In this document: positions 31,432 through 39,633 of the stretch, piece by piece
Numbering within the stretch: the stretch's first letter is position 1
Layout: every line of letters starts with the position of its first letter
NCBI RefSeq assembly: GCF_000744655.1
Contig: NZ_JQMJ01000004.1
Coordinates: forward strand, 744,001 to 808,000
DNA length: 64,000 nucleotides
Reading direction: 5' to 3'
From: Streptacidiphilus rugosus AM-16
GTDB taxonomy: Bacteria > Actinomycetota > Actinomycetes > Streptomycetales > Streptomycetaceae
Made by a program: the position numbers and the translations under genes
Notes under the pieces: generated by a model
The model's database searches: none
What the model was told of the DNA's origin: nothing
The model's input: only the letters and a program-made list of their open reading frames with translations

Positions 31432-31641
31432 ACCTTGACCGGGCATCTCGACCAGCTCCGCTACGACACCGCCCTCGCCGGCGACTGGGCGATCCCACCG
31501 GCGCCGTTGCAGGCGCCTGCCGCCACTTGCCGACTGGCTCGACCTCACCGGGCCCGCGGGGGCCTTCCTGGGGCCGAAGCCGTCCTCCGCGCGGTCGTCG
31601 CCAACGGCGACTTCGACCTCTACTGGCGTCACTACGCGCGC
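31432..31641 (+). pseudogene. ISKra4-type transposase C-terminal remnant
   Basis: GHLDQLRYDTALAGDWAIPP, then an out-of-frame GACRHLP and finally PGAEAVLRAVVANGDFDLYW match the conserved C-terminus of ISKra4-family transposases (HLxxLRYDTALAAGWPIATG, IEGACRHLV, GAEAVLRLRALxxNGDFD). At least two frame changes separate the pieces and no terminal repeats are seen. The rest of 31642-32150 has no gene; TGCGCA-type hexamers are frequent in it. Confidence 0.7.
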
Positions 31642-32152
31642 GCATCCATGCCGACGGTTACTGCGCAATCGGTGCGCGCAGAACCGCTCTGCGCTGCGCG
31701 TGCGCATCGCTCCCTCCGCCGGTGGCCGAAGTGCGCGGCGATCTGGTGCGCACCCTTCAGTGCGCAGTCGGCGGTGATGCGCAGGAGCAGGGCGGCGCGC
31801 ATGTCCTCTCGATCGGTGCGCGGTGGGCGAGCGCCGCGGCTCGTTGGCCGGGTTGCGTCGCGCGTGACGCAGGGGGTGCTCGGTGATGGACATGGCACTG
31901 CTGCAGCGTTGGTGACGGCCGATCGCATCGGGGTTGGGGTGGATCGCGTTGCCCTGGGTGGTGCCGGCTGGGCGGACGCAGCCGGCCAAGGCGGACTCCG
32001 CCAACACCTCGATCCGGCGGGCAGGCGACGGCAGGCGCCGTGCCGCGATGCCTGGCGCGCGGGCGGCAGGCGAGTGGATTGGGTCTCACTCAAGTGCGCC
32101 TGGGCGGACGGATGGTCGGGGTCTGGCGCGAGCTGCCTCGGGCGGGAGGAGT

Positions 32153-32289
32153 TACTGGTTACCCAGTCCACGCAAAGGTCACCAGAAAGGTCACCAGTGC
32201 GGGTCAACAGCTGTGTCGTGCCGTCAACCCGAGCTCGATGCCGGGTACTGGTTATTTCCGTCCGCGAAGTGCTGGTTACTGGTGACCTT
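32153..32289. repeat. Cluster of AAAGGTCACCAG and TTACTGGTTAC repeats
   Basis: The 12-mer AAAGGTCACCAG is tandemly duplicated at 32174-32185 and 32186-32197 and occurs inverted as CTGGTGACCTT at 32279-32289. TTACTGGTTAC lies at 32152-32162, with variants at 32246-32255 and 32273-32280. It directly precedes leader element copy 3 and the tcpC-like gene. Operator or iteron-like function is likely. Confidence 0.6.
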
Positions 32290-32325
32290 CCTTTCGTGAC
32301 GTTCTCGTGATCGCGCCGGGTGGAT

Positions 32326-32346
32326 CTGGAGACCGTAGTGGTGACC
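32326..32346 (+). promoter_or_regulatory. Leader element copy 3
   Basis: CTGGAGACCGTAGTGGTGAC plus C, 54 nt before the ATG of the tcpC-like gene. It differs from copy 1 by one base. Confidence 0.6.
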
Positions 32347-32400
32347 CTCCCGGGGTTTGGTCTGGGCACAGGATCCGACCAAGTCCCGGAGGCAGACCCG

Positions 32401-32820
32401 ATGTCCCGCTCCCCCGCGCCGACGCCCGACTTCGCCCATGACGACGTGAACGTGGTCGACCCGGCTGATGCCGGCCGTGCCTGGCGCCAGGGCCGGCTGC
32501 GCCGCCTCGCGGTGTGGGCCGCGCTCGCTGCCGGCCCGCTGGGGCTCTTCGCCTCCTGCGCCTCCGTTCGCACCCCGGCACACGCTCCCGCCCGAGTCGG
32601 GAGCGCCGCGGCGGCCCCAGTTGTCGCGCAGGACCCTTCCGGGTTTGCGCAGCTGTTCGTGTCACTGTGGCTGCGCACCGACGGCAGCGCTGACGATGCG
32701 CACCTGGCTGCGCTGCGCGCGCTCGCGCCGAACGTCCAACTGCGCACCGCGCATGATGCGCCCTCGGGCGGCACCGGACTGGTTGCGCAGTGCGCGTCCG
32801 TGCGCAGCACCCGGGTCCGG
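32401..32820 (+). pseudogene. TcpC-like conjugal transfer protein, truncated
   Basis: ATG 32401 follows CCCGGAGG. DAGRAWRQGRLRRLAVWAAL, a membrane helix, an Ala/Pro linker and FAQLFVSLWLRTDGSADD match the N-terminus of actinobacterial TcpC (VirB8-like) transfer proteins, normally over 250 residues. From about 32820 the frame runs antisense into the neighbouring glycosyltransferase operon and loses family similarity, so some 140 residues are left. The truncation explains part of the missing transfer machinery. Confidence 0.7.
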
Positions 32821-32883
32821 GAGCAGTTCGGGTTCGACGGGACCGATCACGGCGATCACCGGCGGGCTGGGCGGTGTGGTCAT
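32662..32883 (-). pseudogene. 5' stub of a fourth gene of the glycosyltransferase operon
   Basis: ATG 32883 overlaps the glycosyltransferase stop (ATGA) and encodes PPSPPVIAVIGPVEPELL, a typical opening of a streptomycete glycosyltransferase-like or methyltransferase-like protein. From about 32820 the frame continues as antisense of the tcpC-like gene until a stop at 32662. The gene is therefore cut at the same point as tcpC. Confidence 0.6.
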
Positions 32884-34097
32884 CGGGGCTCTCCGGGCTG
32901 GCGGTTGGTCAGGAACGCGACCTGGTCGGCCGCTGTGGGGATGCCGAGCAGGACGGCGGCGTCCGGACCGGGTGGCGGCAGCGGCTGGTCGGCGAGCTGG
33001 TCGAGCAGCGCGGCGAGCTGGGCGGGGTCGCCGACGGGGTAGGTGCGGGCCCACGGCTTGCCGGTGAGCTGGCGAGTGAGGTCGGGCCGGTGCTCGGAGC
33101 ACAGCAGGGGGAGGCCGAAGCGGATCGCGTCGGCGACCAGGCCGGACTCCTTCCCGACGCCGCGGTGCCGGGAGACCAGGACGGCGTCGGCCGCCGCGTA
33201 GAGCTCGCGCACTTCCCGGTCGCTGGCCGGCCCTGGGATCAGGTGGACCCGAACACCGGGCAGGGCGTGCCACTGGTCGATCCGCTGGTGGTCCAGCGGG
33301 TAGCCGGTGACCAGCAGGTCGACCGGGCGGGTGAGCTGGGCCAGCGCCCGGTCCACGGTCAGCAGGTCCTTCTCGGGCCACCAGCCGCCGACCAGGGCGA
33401 CGGCGGTGTGACGGCCGGTCAGCCCCCGGTCGGCGCGGGCCTTGGCCCGCTCGGTGGCGCTGACGCGGTCCGTGGGGTCGGCAACGGCGTAGGGGCGGAC
33501 CTGTACCGGCAGGCCGGGGAAGCGTGCGGTGATGTCGTCCTTGACCGGGCTGGTGGGGGCCAGGACCAGCACCCTGGCCCGGCCTGGGCGGGCGAGATGG
33601 CCGATCAGGCGCAGCGGGAGGTCCTCGGTGGTGGTGATCTCGTGGACGAAGCGCAGGTGCCGGCCGCCGAGGAGGCCGACCAGGGCGTGAAGGCCGGGTG
33701 CGGCGGTGAGCACCACGACGGCCGTGCCGGGGCGCAGTCGGTGGGCGGTGCGGACGGCGGCGGCCTCGCGCAGGGCGGTGGCCAGCAGCGCCAGCTGGTG
33801 GGTGAGTCGGCGCATTCGGCGGGGCCAGCGCCGGGAGTGGAACAGCGCGCCGACCGCGGTGGCGGCGTCGGCCGTGTGGCGTGCCGCCGCGTGCAGCACG
33901 GCTGCGGCGGTGCCGTGTGGCCGAACCGCGACGTGGGCGCCAGCCGTCCCGAGCTGTTCGGCCAGGGCGGTGGGGGTGAGCGGTGGGAGGACCGCGAGGG
34001 CGTCGCCGTCGGCCTGGGCGAGCGCGAGCAGGGTGCGGGTGTAGTGCCCGTCGGTGCGGTCGGCCCGGGGCTCGACCAGGGCGAGTGCGGGGGTCAT
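32880..34097 (-). CDS. Glycosyltransferase, GT-B fold (GT4-like)
   Basis: ATG 34097 overlaps the upstream stop; 405 residues. The C-terminal half has the donor-domain features VALVGGWWPEKDLLTVDRAL, VRVHLIPGPASDREVRELYA and AADAVLVSRHRGVGKESGLV. The last of these resembles the ExxxxxxE nucleotide-sugar motif of GT4 enzymes, with a Glu-Ser-Gly loop. It would transfer a sugar from a nucleotide donor; acceptor unknown. Third of four coupled genes. Confidence 0.75.
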   Translation of the reverse strand: MTPALALVEPRADRTDGHYTRTLLALAQADGDALAVLPPLTPTALAEQLGTAGAHVAVRPHGTAAAVLHAAARHTADAATAVGALFHSRRWPRRMRRLTHQLALLATALREAAAVRTAHRLRPGTAVVVLTAAPGLHALVGLLGGRHLRFVHEITTTEDLPLRLIGHLARPGRARVLVLAPTSPVKDDITARFPGLPVQVRPYAVADPTDRVSATERAKARADRGLTGRHTAVALVGGWWPEKDLLTVDRALAQLTRPVDLLVTGYPLDHQRIDQWHALPGVRVHLIPGPASDREVRELYAAADAVLVSRHRGVGKESGLVADAIRFGLPLLCSEHRPDLTRQLTGKPWARTYPVGDPAQLAALLDQLADQPLPPPGPDAAVLLGIPTAADQVAFLTNRQPGEPR

Positions 34098-34795
34098 CCG
34101 ACGACCGCCTGCTCGCCGTGGGCGGCCATGAACCGGGCCTGGAGCCAGTCGGGGTCATTGAGCTGGTCGAACTCGTGCGGGCAGCGGGCGAAGTCGGCGG
34201 CGAACGCGACCCCTTCACGGGCGCCGGATACGGCGTACTGGGCGAAGTCGCCCCGGTCGCAGCCCTTCCAGGCGGTGATGCGGTCGGCCTTGCCCTGGTC
34301 GCTCATGCCGTACTCGCTGCCGCGCGCGAGCATGGCGCACTCGCGGAACGCGGCCTTCCAGGCGTGGTACGGGCTCTGGTTGCAGCGGGTGGTGCCAGCG
34401 ATCTCGCTGGTGAAGTCGACGCGGCCCGGCAGGGCGGCAAGCACGTCGATCGCGTGCCCGAGGTCGCGCAGCGCGGAGCGGCGGATCAGCTTGAGGCCGC
34501 CGTAGCCGTAGATGAGGCCGTTGAGTGGGTTCCTCGCCCGCCACACTCGCATGGAGACGTCGTCGGCGAGCGGCTCGACGGCGGTGATGTCGAACTCGGT
34601 GGCGATGACGAAGTCGCCGTCGGCGAGGAAGAACACCTCGCGGTCGACCAGTTCGGCCGAGAGCTGGTAGGCGCGGCGCATGCCGCGCACTCCGTGCAGG
34701 CGCTTGGCCTGGACGCCCAGGACGCGCTGCAGGCGGGCGTGGAGCTTGTCCGCAAGCGGTTCGTCGTAGGAGAGCATGACGGCGTCGGGAATCAC
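34094..34795 (-). CDS. Probable glycosyltransferase, GT-A-like (DGD motif)
   Basis: GTG 34795 overlaps the upstream stop (GTGA); 233 residues. It opens VIPDAVMLSYDEPLADKLHA and has REVFFLADGDFVIATEFD, where DGD resembles the metal-binding DxD of GT-A enzymes. WRARNPLNGLIYGYGGLKLI and VDFTSEIAGTTRCNQSPYHA follow. It is short for the fold. Role inferred from the motif and from two flanking glycosyltransferases. Confidence 0.55.
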   Translation of the reverse strand: MIPDAVMLSYDEPLADKLHARLQRVLGVQAKRLHGVRGMRRAYQLSAELVDREVFFLADGDFVIATEFDITAVEPLADDVSMRVWRARNPLNGLIYGYGGLKLIRRSALRDLGHAIDVLAALPGRVDFTSEIAGTTRCNQSPYHAWKAAFRECAMLARGSEYGMSDQGKADRITAWKGCDRGDFAQYAVSGAREGVAFAADFARCPHEFDQLNDPDWLQARFMAAHGEQAVVG

Positions 34796-35961
34796 GAGAC
34801 GGCCTCCAGGTAGCGGGCGGCGACCAGGGCGGGGTGGAAGTCGGCGGTGGAGGCGAGGGCCCGCTTGGCGTGCTCCAGGTAGAAGACCGGGTCCGTGGCC
34901 AGGCGCTCGACCAGGGCGAGGGCCTGCGTGCTGGTGGAGAACAGCAGCTCGTCGTCGATGTGCTCGGCGAACCAGCCAGTCCGCGGGGCGATGACGGGCA
35001 GCCCCATGCCCTGGCAGTCGACCACCGACATCGCCCACGGGCAGCCCGGCCGGAACGGGGCGAGGGCGAAGTTCGAGGTGACCAGCAGGTTCCGGTAGGC
35101 GGTTCGGTCGCCGCCGTCGGTCAGGATGTCGACGCCGGGCGTGGCCGCGAGCTGGTCGCGCATCCGCTCGGGGCTGTCGTCCAGCGCGATCCGCTCCGGG
35201 CTGCGCTGCCCAAACAGGTCCATCACCCGCAGCCGCACCTGCACTTCGGCCTCGCTGGTGAGGCGGTCGGCGAGCTTGACGAAGCGAGCGGTGCCGTAGT
35301 GCGCGTACAGGCGGTGGTTGTACATGCCGGTGACCGGCTCGCCGGGGGCGGGTGCGGTGAGTTCGCCGGCGTCGCGGACCAGGCGCTCGTCCCTGGGCGC
35401 GGGCACGACCCGCAACCGCTCGGTGACGTCGGCGCCGGCGCGGGAGGCGGCGGCGCTGACCGAGGACGCGGCGGTCGCGGAATGCACCAGGACCCGGTCC
35501 AGCGCGGCGAGGCCGGCGGCGAAGGCGAGGTGGACCGGCAGGCCCAGGCCGCGGTCGTCCATCGCCGGATCGATCCGCAGCTGGCCGCCCTCGGCGAAGG
35601 AGAACGGCAGGTAGTGGCAGTAGCCGGCCAGCAGCGCGGGCGACTTGGCCTCCAGTAGTGCGGCCCGGATCGCGGGTGCGGCCTCGATCTGGTTGGCGAC
35701 CACGACGTCCGGGTTCGTGCGGCGGATCACCCCGACCAGGTAGTCCATGCCCGGGTCGAAGCGGACCCGGTACTTCGACGCCGGCACGGGCATGCGCTGG
35801 AAGTGGGCGCGCTCGTCGGTGACGCGGGCGGGGGCCGCGACCACCAGCTCGGTGCCCTGGTCGATGAGCGCGGGGGCGAGCAGATCGGCGAACTGCCAGC
35901 CGGAGTCGGCGCTGAGCTGGCTCGGGTTGGAGATGTTCAGCAGGTACAGGATGCGGGGCAC
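34792..35961 (-). CDS. Glycosyltransferase, GT-B fold
   Basis: GTG 35961 follows GAGGAAGG; 389 residues. The N-terminal domain starts MPRILYLLNISNPSQLSADS and the C-terminal domain includes YRNLLVTSNFALAPFRPGCP, then WAMSVVDCQGMGLPVIAPRT, typical of the donor-binding region of GT4-like enzymes. It is first gene of the operon. Divergent from the XRE/deformylase pair. Confidence 0.75.
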   Translation of the reverse strand: MPRILYLLNISNPSQLSADSGWQFADLLAPALIDQGTELVVAAPARVTDERAHFQRMPVPASKYRVRFDPGMDYLVGVIRRTNPDVVVANQIEAAPAIRAALLEAKSPALLAGYCHYLPFSFAEGGQLRIDPAMDDRGLGLPVHLAFAAGLAALDRVLVHSATAASSVSAAASRAGADVTERLRVVPAPRDERLVRDAGELTAPAPGEPVTGMYNHRLYAHYGTARFVKLADRLTSEAEVQVRLRVMDLFGQRSPERIALDDSPERMRDQLAATPGVDILTDGGDRTAYRNLLVTSNFALAPFRPGCPWAMSVVDCQGMGLPVIAPRTGWFAEHIDDELLFSTSTQALALVERLATDPVFYLEHAKRALASTADFHPALVAARYLEAVS

Positions 35962-36115
35962 AGCACGGGTCCTTCCTCGTGTCGGCGACCCGCCGAACAG
36001 GAGGGTGAATCCGGGCCGCTGATGGAAGAAAAGCCCGCACAGGTGCCGTGACGGAGTGGTGAACTGGACTCACTCACGGTTCATTCATCCTCATCACGGG
36101 CGCGGGGGCAGGCAG

Positions 36116-37093
36116 GTGCACCAGCAGCAGCCGACGGACGAGCTCACCGTTGAACAGGCGCACGAGGACTTCGCCGCCGAGGTGTCCTACTGGCGCGAGG
36201 TGCGCGGCGACTCCAAGCGCGGACTCGCCCTCAAGATGGGCTTCGACCCGTCCTACGTCAGCCACATCGAGTCCGGCCGCCACAAGCCCACCGAGGAGTT
36301 CGCCCGGCAAGCCGACAAGCACCTGCAGGCGGGCAACGCGATCTGGCAGCGCTACCTCGCTTACGAGACCGCGCGCCGCACCGGCGGCGGCACCGCCCAG
36401 CCAGTCCCCGCCCAGCGGCACGACATGCCCTATGCGACCGGCTCCGCGCTGGTGGTCGAGCACGACCAGGCGCGCCTGGACTACGACGGCTCCAGCTACC
36501 GGGCCACCATGCGCCGTCGCCTGCGCAACACCGGCAGCGAGCCGATCACGCGGTACCTGATCCGCATCAGCGTCGACCGCTACCCCGGCGACCCCGAGCT
36601 GTCCAACGCCCACTACCGCGCCAACCCGCTGACCTGGGATGAACTCACACTCACGGCCACCTGCCGGGGCGAGGAGATGGTCTGGAGCGCGAAGCACGAC
36701 CGCGACGCGTTCAAGGAGGTCTGGCTGGTCTTCGAGAACAGCCGCGGACGCTTCCCGCTCTATCCCGGCGAGAGCGTGTGGATCGAGTACGCCTACACCG
36801 TCTCGGACACCAAGTGGGGCTGCTGGTTCCAGCGCGCGGTCCGGCTGCCGACCCAGCACCTCCAGGTCCAGCTCGCCTTCCCCGCGCGCCTCGACCCGGT
36901 CGTGTGGGGCACCGAGACCTCGATGACCGCCGAGGCGTCACCGCTGCGGACCCCTCCGGTCCGCAGCGAGGAGGACGGGGCGAGGATCTTCACCTGGTCC
37001 ACGGCTGCCCCCGCCCTGCACGCCCGCTACCGTCTGGAGTGGAGGTTCCGGGCCAGGCCCGAACCGCAGGAACAGGTGAGGGAGTTCGGGTGA
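36116..37093 (+). CDS. XRE-family HTH regulator with beta-rich C-terminal domain
   Basis: From GTG 36116 the product has 325 residues; an earlier GTG at 36056 adds an unlikely His-rich leader. The HTH is near residues 20-75 (FAAEVSYWREVRGDSKRGLA, MGFDPSYVSHIESGRHKPTE). A C-terminal domain of ~200 residues (RYLIRISVDRYPGDPELSNA, FPLYPGESVWIEYAYTVSDT) probably senses a ligand or partner. It overlaps the deformylase gene by 4 bp and is divergent from the glycosyltransferase operon, which it may control. Confidence 0.82.
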   Translation: MHQQQPTDELTVEQAHEDFAAEVSYWREVRGDSKRGLALKMGFDPSYVSHIESGRHKPTEEFARQADKHLQAGNAIWQRYLAYETARRTGGGTAQPVPAQRHDMPYATGSALVVEHDQARLDYDGSSYRATMRRRLRNTGSEPITRYLIRISVDRYPGDPELSNAHYRANPLTWDELTLTATCRGEEMVWSAKHDRDAFKEVWLVFENSRGRFPLYPGESVWIEYAYTVSDTKWGCWFQRAVRLPTQHLQVQLAFPARLDPVVWGTETSMTAEASPLRTPPVRSEEDGARIFTWSTAAPALHARYRLEWRFRARPEPQEQVREFG

Positions 37094-37659
37094 TCCAAGT
37101 GCAGCCCAGCCAGCAGATGCGCGACCTCGGCGTGGTCCAGTACGGCGAGGAGGTCCTCACCCGGCCCGCCCGCCCGTTCCGTCTGCCCGACGAGCGCGAC
37201 CAGGCCGACACCGTCGTCGACCAACTCCTGGCCGCGATGGAACCGATCAGCCGAGTGCACTCCTTCGCCAAGGGCATGGGCATCGCCGCACCCCAGATCG
37301 GCATCGACCGCGCCGCCGCGGTGGTCCAGCCCGCCGAGGCCGGCGCGCCCGCCATCATCCTGCTGAACCCCCGCATCACCGACCACTCCCCCGACAGCGA
37401 CGAACAGTACGAAGGTTGCCTCAGTTTCTTCGACGTTCGCGGCCTGGTCCCACGCCCGCTGGCCATCACCGTGGAGACCACCACGCTGGACGGCCAGACC
37501 ATCTGCACCGTCTACGAGCGCGGCCTCGCGCGGCTGATCCACCACGAGATCGACCACCTCGACGGCCTGCTCTACCTGTCCCGGATGCGCCCGGGTGTCG
37601 AACCGCTGCCAGTGGAGCAGTACCGGCAGACCGGCCGGTCCTGGTCCTACGAGGCCTAA
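37090..37659 (+). CDS. def: Peptide deformylase
   Basis: GTG 37090 overlaps the regulator stop; 189 residues. All three motifs are present: GMGIAAPQIG, EGCLSF and HHEIDHLDG, giving the Cys and two His metal ligands and the catalytic Glu. It removes the formyl group from nascent proteins. A regulator-coupled copy outside the fmt-def locus is probably an accessory, possibly inhibitor-insensitive, enzyme or acts on a dedicated substrate. Confidence 0.92.
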   Translation: MIQVQPSQQMRDLGVVQYGEEVLTRPARPFRLPDERDQADTVVDQLLAAMEPISRVHSFAKGMGIAAPQIGIDRAAAVVQPAEAGAPAIILLNPRITDHSPDSDEQYEGCLSFFDVRGLVPRPLAITVETTTLDGQTICTVYERGLARLIHHEIDHLDGLLYLSRMRPGVEPLPVEQYRQTGRSWSYEA

Positions 37660-37718
37660 TTGACATCACGATCCCCAGCCCCGGCCGCGTCCCGCCCCAT
37701 GGGCGCGCCGGGTGTACC

Positions 37719-37929
37719 GTCTCAGATAAGTCGAGCCACCGCGACGCCGTGACCTGCGGTGGCCCAACTTGAGTGAGACGCGAACCAAAGCCGTCGTCTC
37801 GCACAAGCCGGGCCAACCCTCTCGCGCTTGACCCCGCTGCAGCGCCGCCAACTGCGACGTCTCAGTCAACGTGGACCACCAAGGGCGGATGATCCGGAAC
37901 GCGTGAGACTGGCCCGACTTAGCTGAGAC
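37719..37929. repeat. Five copies of a 20-bp repeat (TGGCCCRACTTRNNTGAGAC), transposon-end-like
   Basis: Direct copies lie at 37760-37779 and 37910-37929. Inverted copies lie at 37719-37738, 37796-37815 and 37859-37878. The first inverted/direct pair also makes an interrupted hairpin (GCCACCGC with GCGGTGGC inside). Such arrays of ~20-bp sites beginning near TGTCTCA/TGAGAC resemble the transposase-binding sites at ends of Tn7/Mu-type transposons. This 310-bp gap has no gene. Confidence 0.65.
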
Positions 37930-37969
37930 GGGACACCGGGGGCGGACCTGCGTCTTGCACCTCAAGCCC

Positions 37970-38689
37970 ATGTCTATCGACTTCGACGGCATCGTCGCCC
38001 GGTACGGCGTGTCGCCGGAGCGGCTGCGTTGCATCGTGGCCCGTGCGTCGGAGACCGGGTTCCCCGCTCCGCGCTCGGATGAGCAGTGGGACGCGGAGGC
38101 CGTTGAGGCCTGGATGGGCGATCTGGTCCGAGCTTCCCACATCGCGGTGCTTCTTCAGCTGAAGCGCGAACAGACGGTGACGGCCTACGTCGCCAAGCCG
38201 GGCTACTTCCCGGAGCCTGACGAGCTCGAGGTCACGCCGGCCGGGTACAAGCGCAAGCAGTGGCGTCGGTCCGTTGTGCTGGCCTGGGACGCCGGACGCT
38301 CGGGGCGTGGCAACCGGGCGCCTGGCAGGGGGCGCTCCGTCCCGCAGGACACGGCCGGTGTCGACGTGAGTCAGCCGACGCTGACGTCCCGTGAGGTGGC
38401 CGCGGTCCTCGGTTTCGCGGACACCGCCAGTTTCGCCTCCGCTCACGCGCAGGGCCGGCTGGACGGCCTGGGTGAGCCGATCGAGCCTGCGGAGGCGAGC
38501 GGTCCTCCGCGCCCGAGCCGGCGGTGGGACACCGTCGCGGTGCTGGCGGAGGCCGAGCGGCGCCGCGGTGCCTCCGACGGGCACCGGGCGCGGGTCAGCG
38601 TTTGCCTGCGCGCACTGGAGGAGGCTGCCTGCGGGCCGGTATCGGCGGTCGCGCTGCAGGCCGGCGACGGGAGCGGCGCGCCGCTCTAG
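37970..38689 (+). CDS. Two-HTH hypothetical DNA-binding protein
   Basis: From ATG 37970, 239 residues. Two short helix-turn-helix-like segments: IVARYGVSPERLRCIVARAS followed by an excisionase-like W-x-A-x-x-V-E-A-W-M, and LTSREVAAVLGFADTASFAS with HAQGRLDGLGEP. AlpA/excisionase-like modules of this kind bind element DNA. It starts 40 bp after the repeat array, so it may be the protein that binds the array. No clear ribosome site. Confidence 0.5.
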   Translation: MSIDFDGIVARYGVSPERLRCIVARASETGFPAPRSDEQWDAEAVEAWMGDLVRASHIAVLLQLKREQTVTAYVAKPGYFPEPDELEVTPAGYKRKQWRRSVVLAWDAGRSGRGNRAPGRGRSVPQDTAGVDVSQPTLTSREVAAVLGFADTASFASAHAQGRLDGLGEPIEPAEASGPPRPSRRWDTVAVLAEAERRRGASDGHRARVSVCLRALEEAACGPVSAVALQAGDGSGAPL

Positions 38690-38903
38690 CAGTGGCAGTC
38701 CGCGCTGGCGCAGGCGCGCCGCCAGTCCAAGCGCGGCTGAACCGGCCGCACCACCCGCGGAAAGGGCAAGCGGCCGGTTCCACGTTCCCTCACGGGATCG
38801 TGGTGGGAGGTTGGCTTCCTCCCCCGGCCGCACTCTCCGGCCGACTGGGACCGCTGGACCCTTACCGGAGGTAGACCCACTCTACCGGGTTCCCTTCCTC
38901 GGG

Positions 38904-39340
38904 CTACGGCTTTTCGACGTGGTGCGCGGGTCCGGCGCAGGTGCGGCACAGGGTCTCGCCGACGGTGAGCGGGCGGCCGCACAGGCCGTCGTCGCCGGGG
39001 CATTCGCGGTGGACTCCTTGGTCGGCGGGACGCTGTGGCTTGGCTGCCGGGTGCACCGTCTCCTGCGGTACGGGTGTGGCGAGCAGGTCGTCGATGCGCC
39101 AGGCAAGCGCTCCTCGCGGATGGGTGAGATCGTCGGTGTCGGCGGTCAGCACGGTCAGCAGCCGGCTCCTGGACCAGCCCCGGTGCAGCAGCTCGTCGGC
39201 TTTCGGGGCCAGGCGGCGCACGGTGGCGCCGGTGAGGGTGAGGTGCGGGATACGGTCAGCGGCTTCCCACAGCAGGGCCTGACCCGGCGTCGGGGCCCGC
39301 GGCGAGGCGGTCGGTTCGGCTGTGTTCGGCTGCCGGGAGT
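38904..39340 (-). pseudogene. C-terminal fragment of a second HTH/zinc-ribbon Rep-like gene
   Basis: The minus frame TPGQALLWEAADRIPHLTLT, ELLHRGWSRSRLLTVLTADT, ALAWRIDDLLATP and CPGDDGLCGRPLTVGETLC parallels the last third of the protein at 25280-26275 at 50-70% identity by eye. The N-terminal winged helix is absent and no start codon with ribosome site is found. It is a remnant of a related element. Confidence 0.7.
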
Positions 39341-39633
39341 TGACGCTGCGGTCTGGTGGTCCCCGATTGCAGGAATGGAGCAGGTGTGGCAGCAGCTCGG
39401 TTGCGGTATGGAACGCGCGCGAGGGGTGTCATGTGCCAAGAACGCTTGTCACCCGACAAGGTGATTTTGGCCAGCCGCGGGAACCGCCCACCAGGGCAGC
39501 CTGCTGAACACCAGCAGGCTGACAGCCCTGCACGACCCCGGGCCGATTGACCAACACACGACAATCAGTCACGCAAAAGCAGTACGATCCGTTCAAGATC
39601 GCTCGCTCCACGCTGAGTAAGGGGGACCCCACC

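Noticed and set aside
31639-31820. Dense TGCGCA/GTGCGC hexamers as possible iterons
   Set aside because: The same hexamers are equally dense in the tcpC-like coding region, and spacing is irregular; likely composition bias.
32320-32400. Coding start of the tcpC-like gene at 32320 (MDLETVVVTLPG)
   Set aside because: The repeated 21-bp element is shared upstream of two other genes where it is not in frame with the product, so it is more likely a leader; CCCGGAGG precedes ATG 32401.
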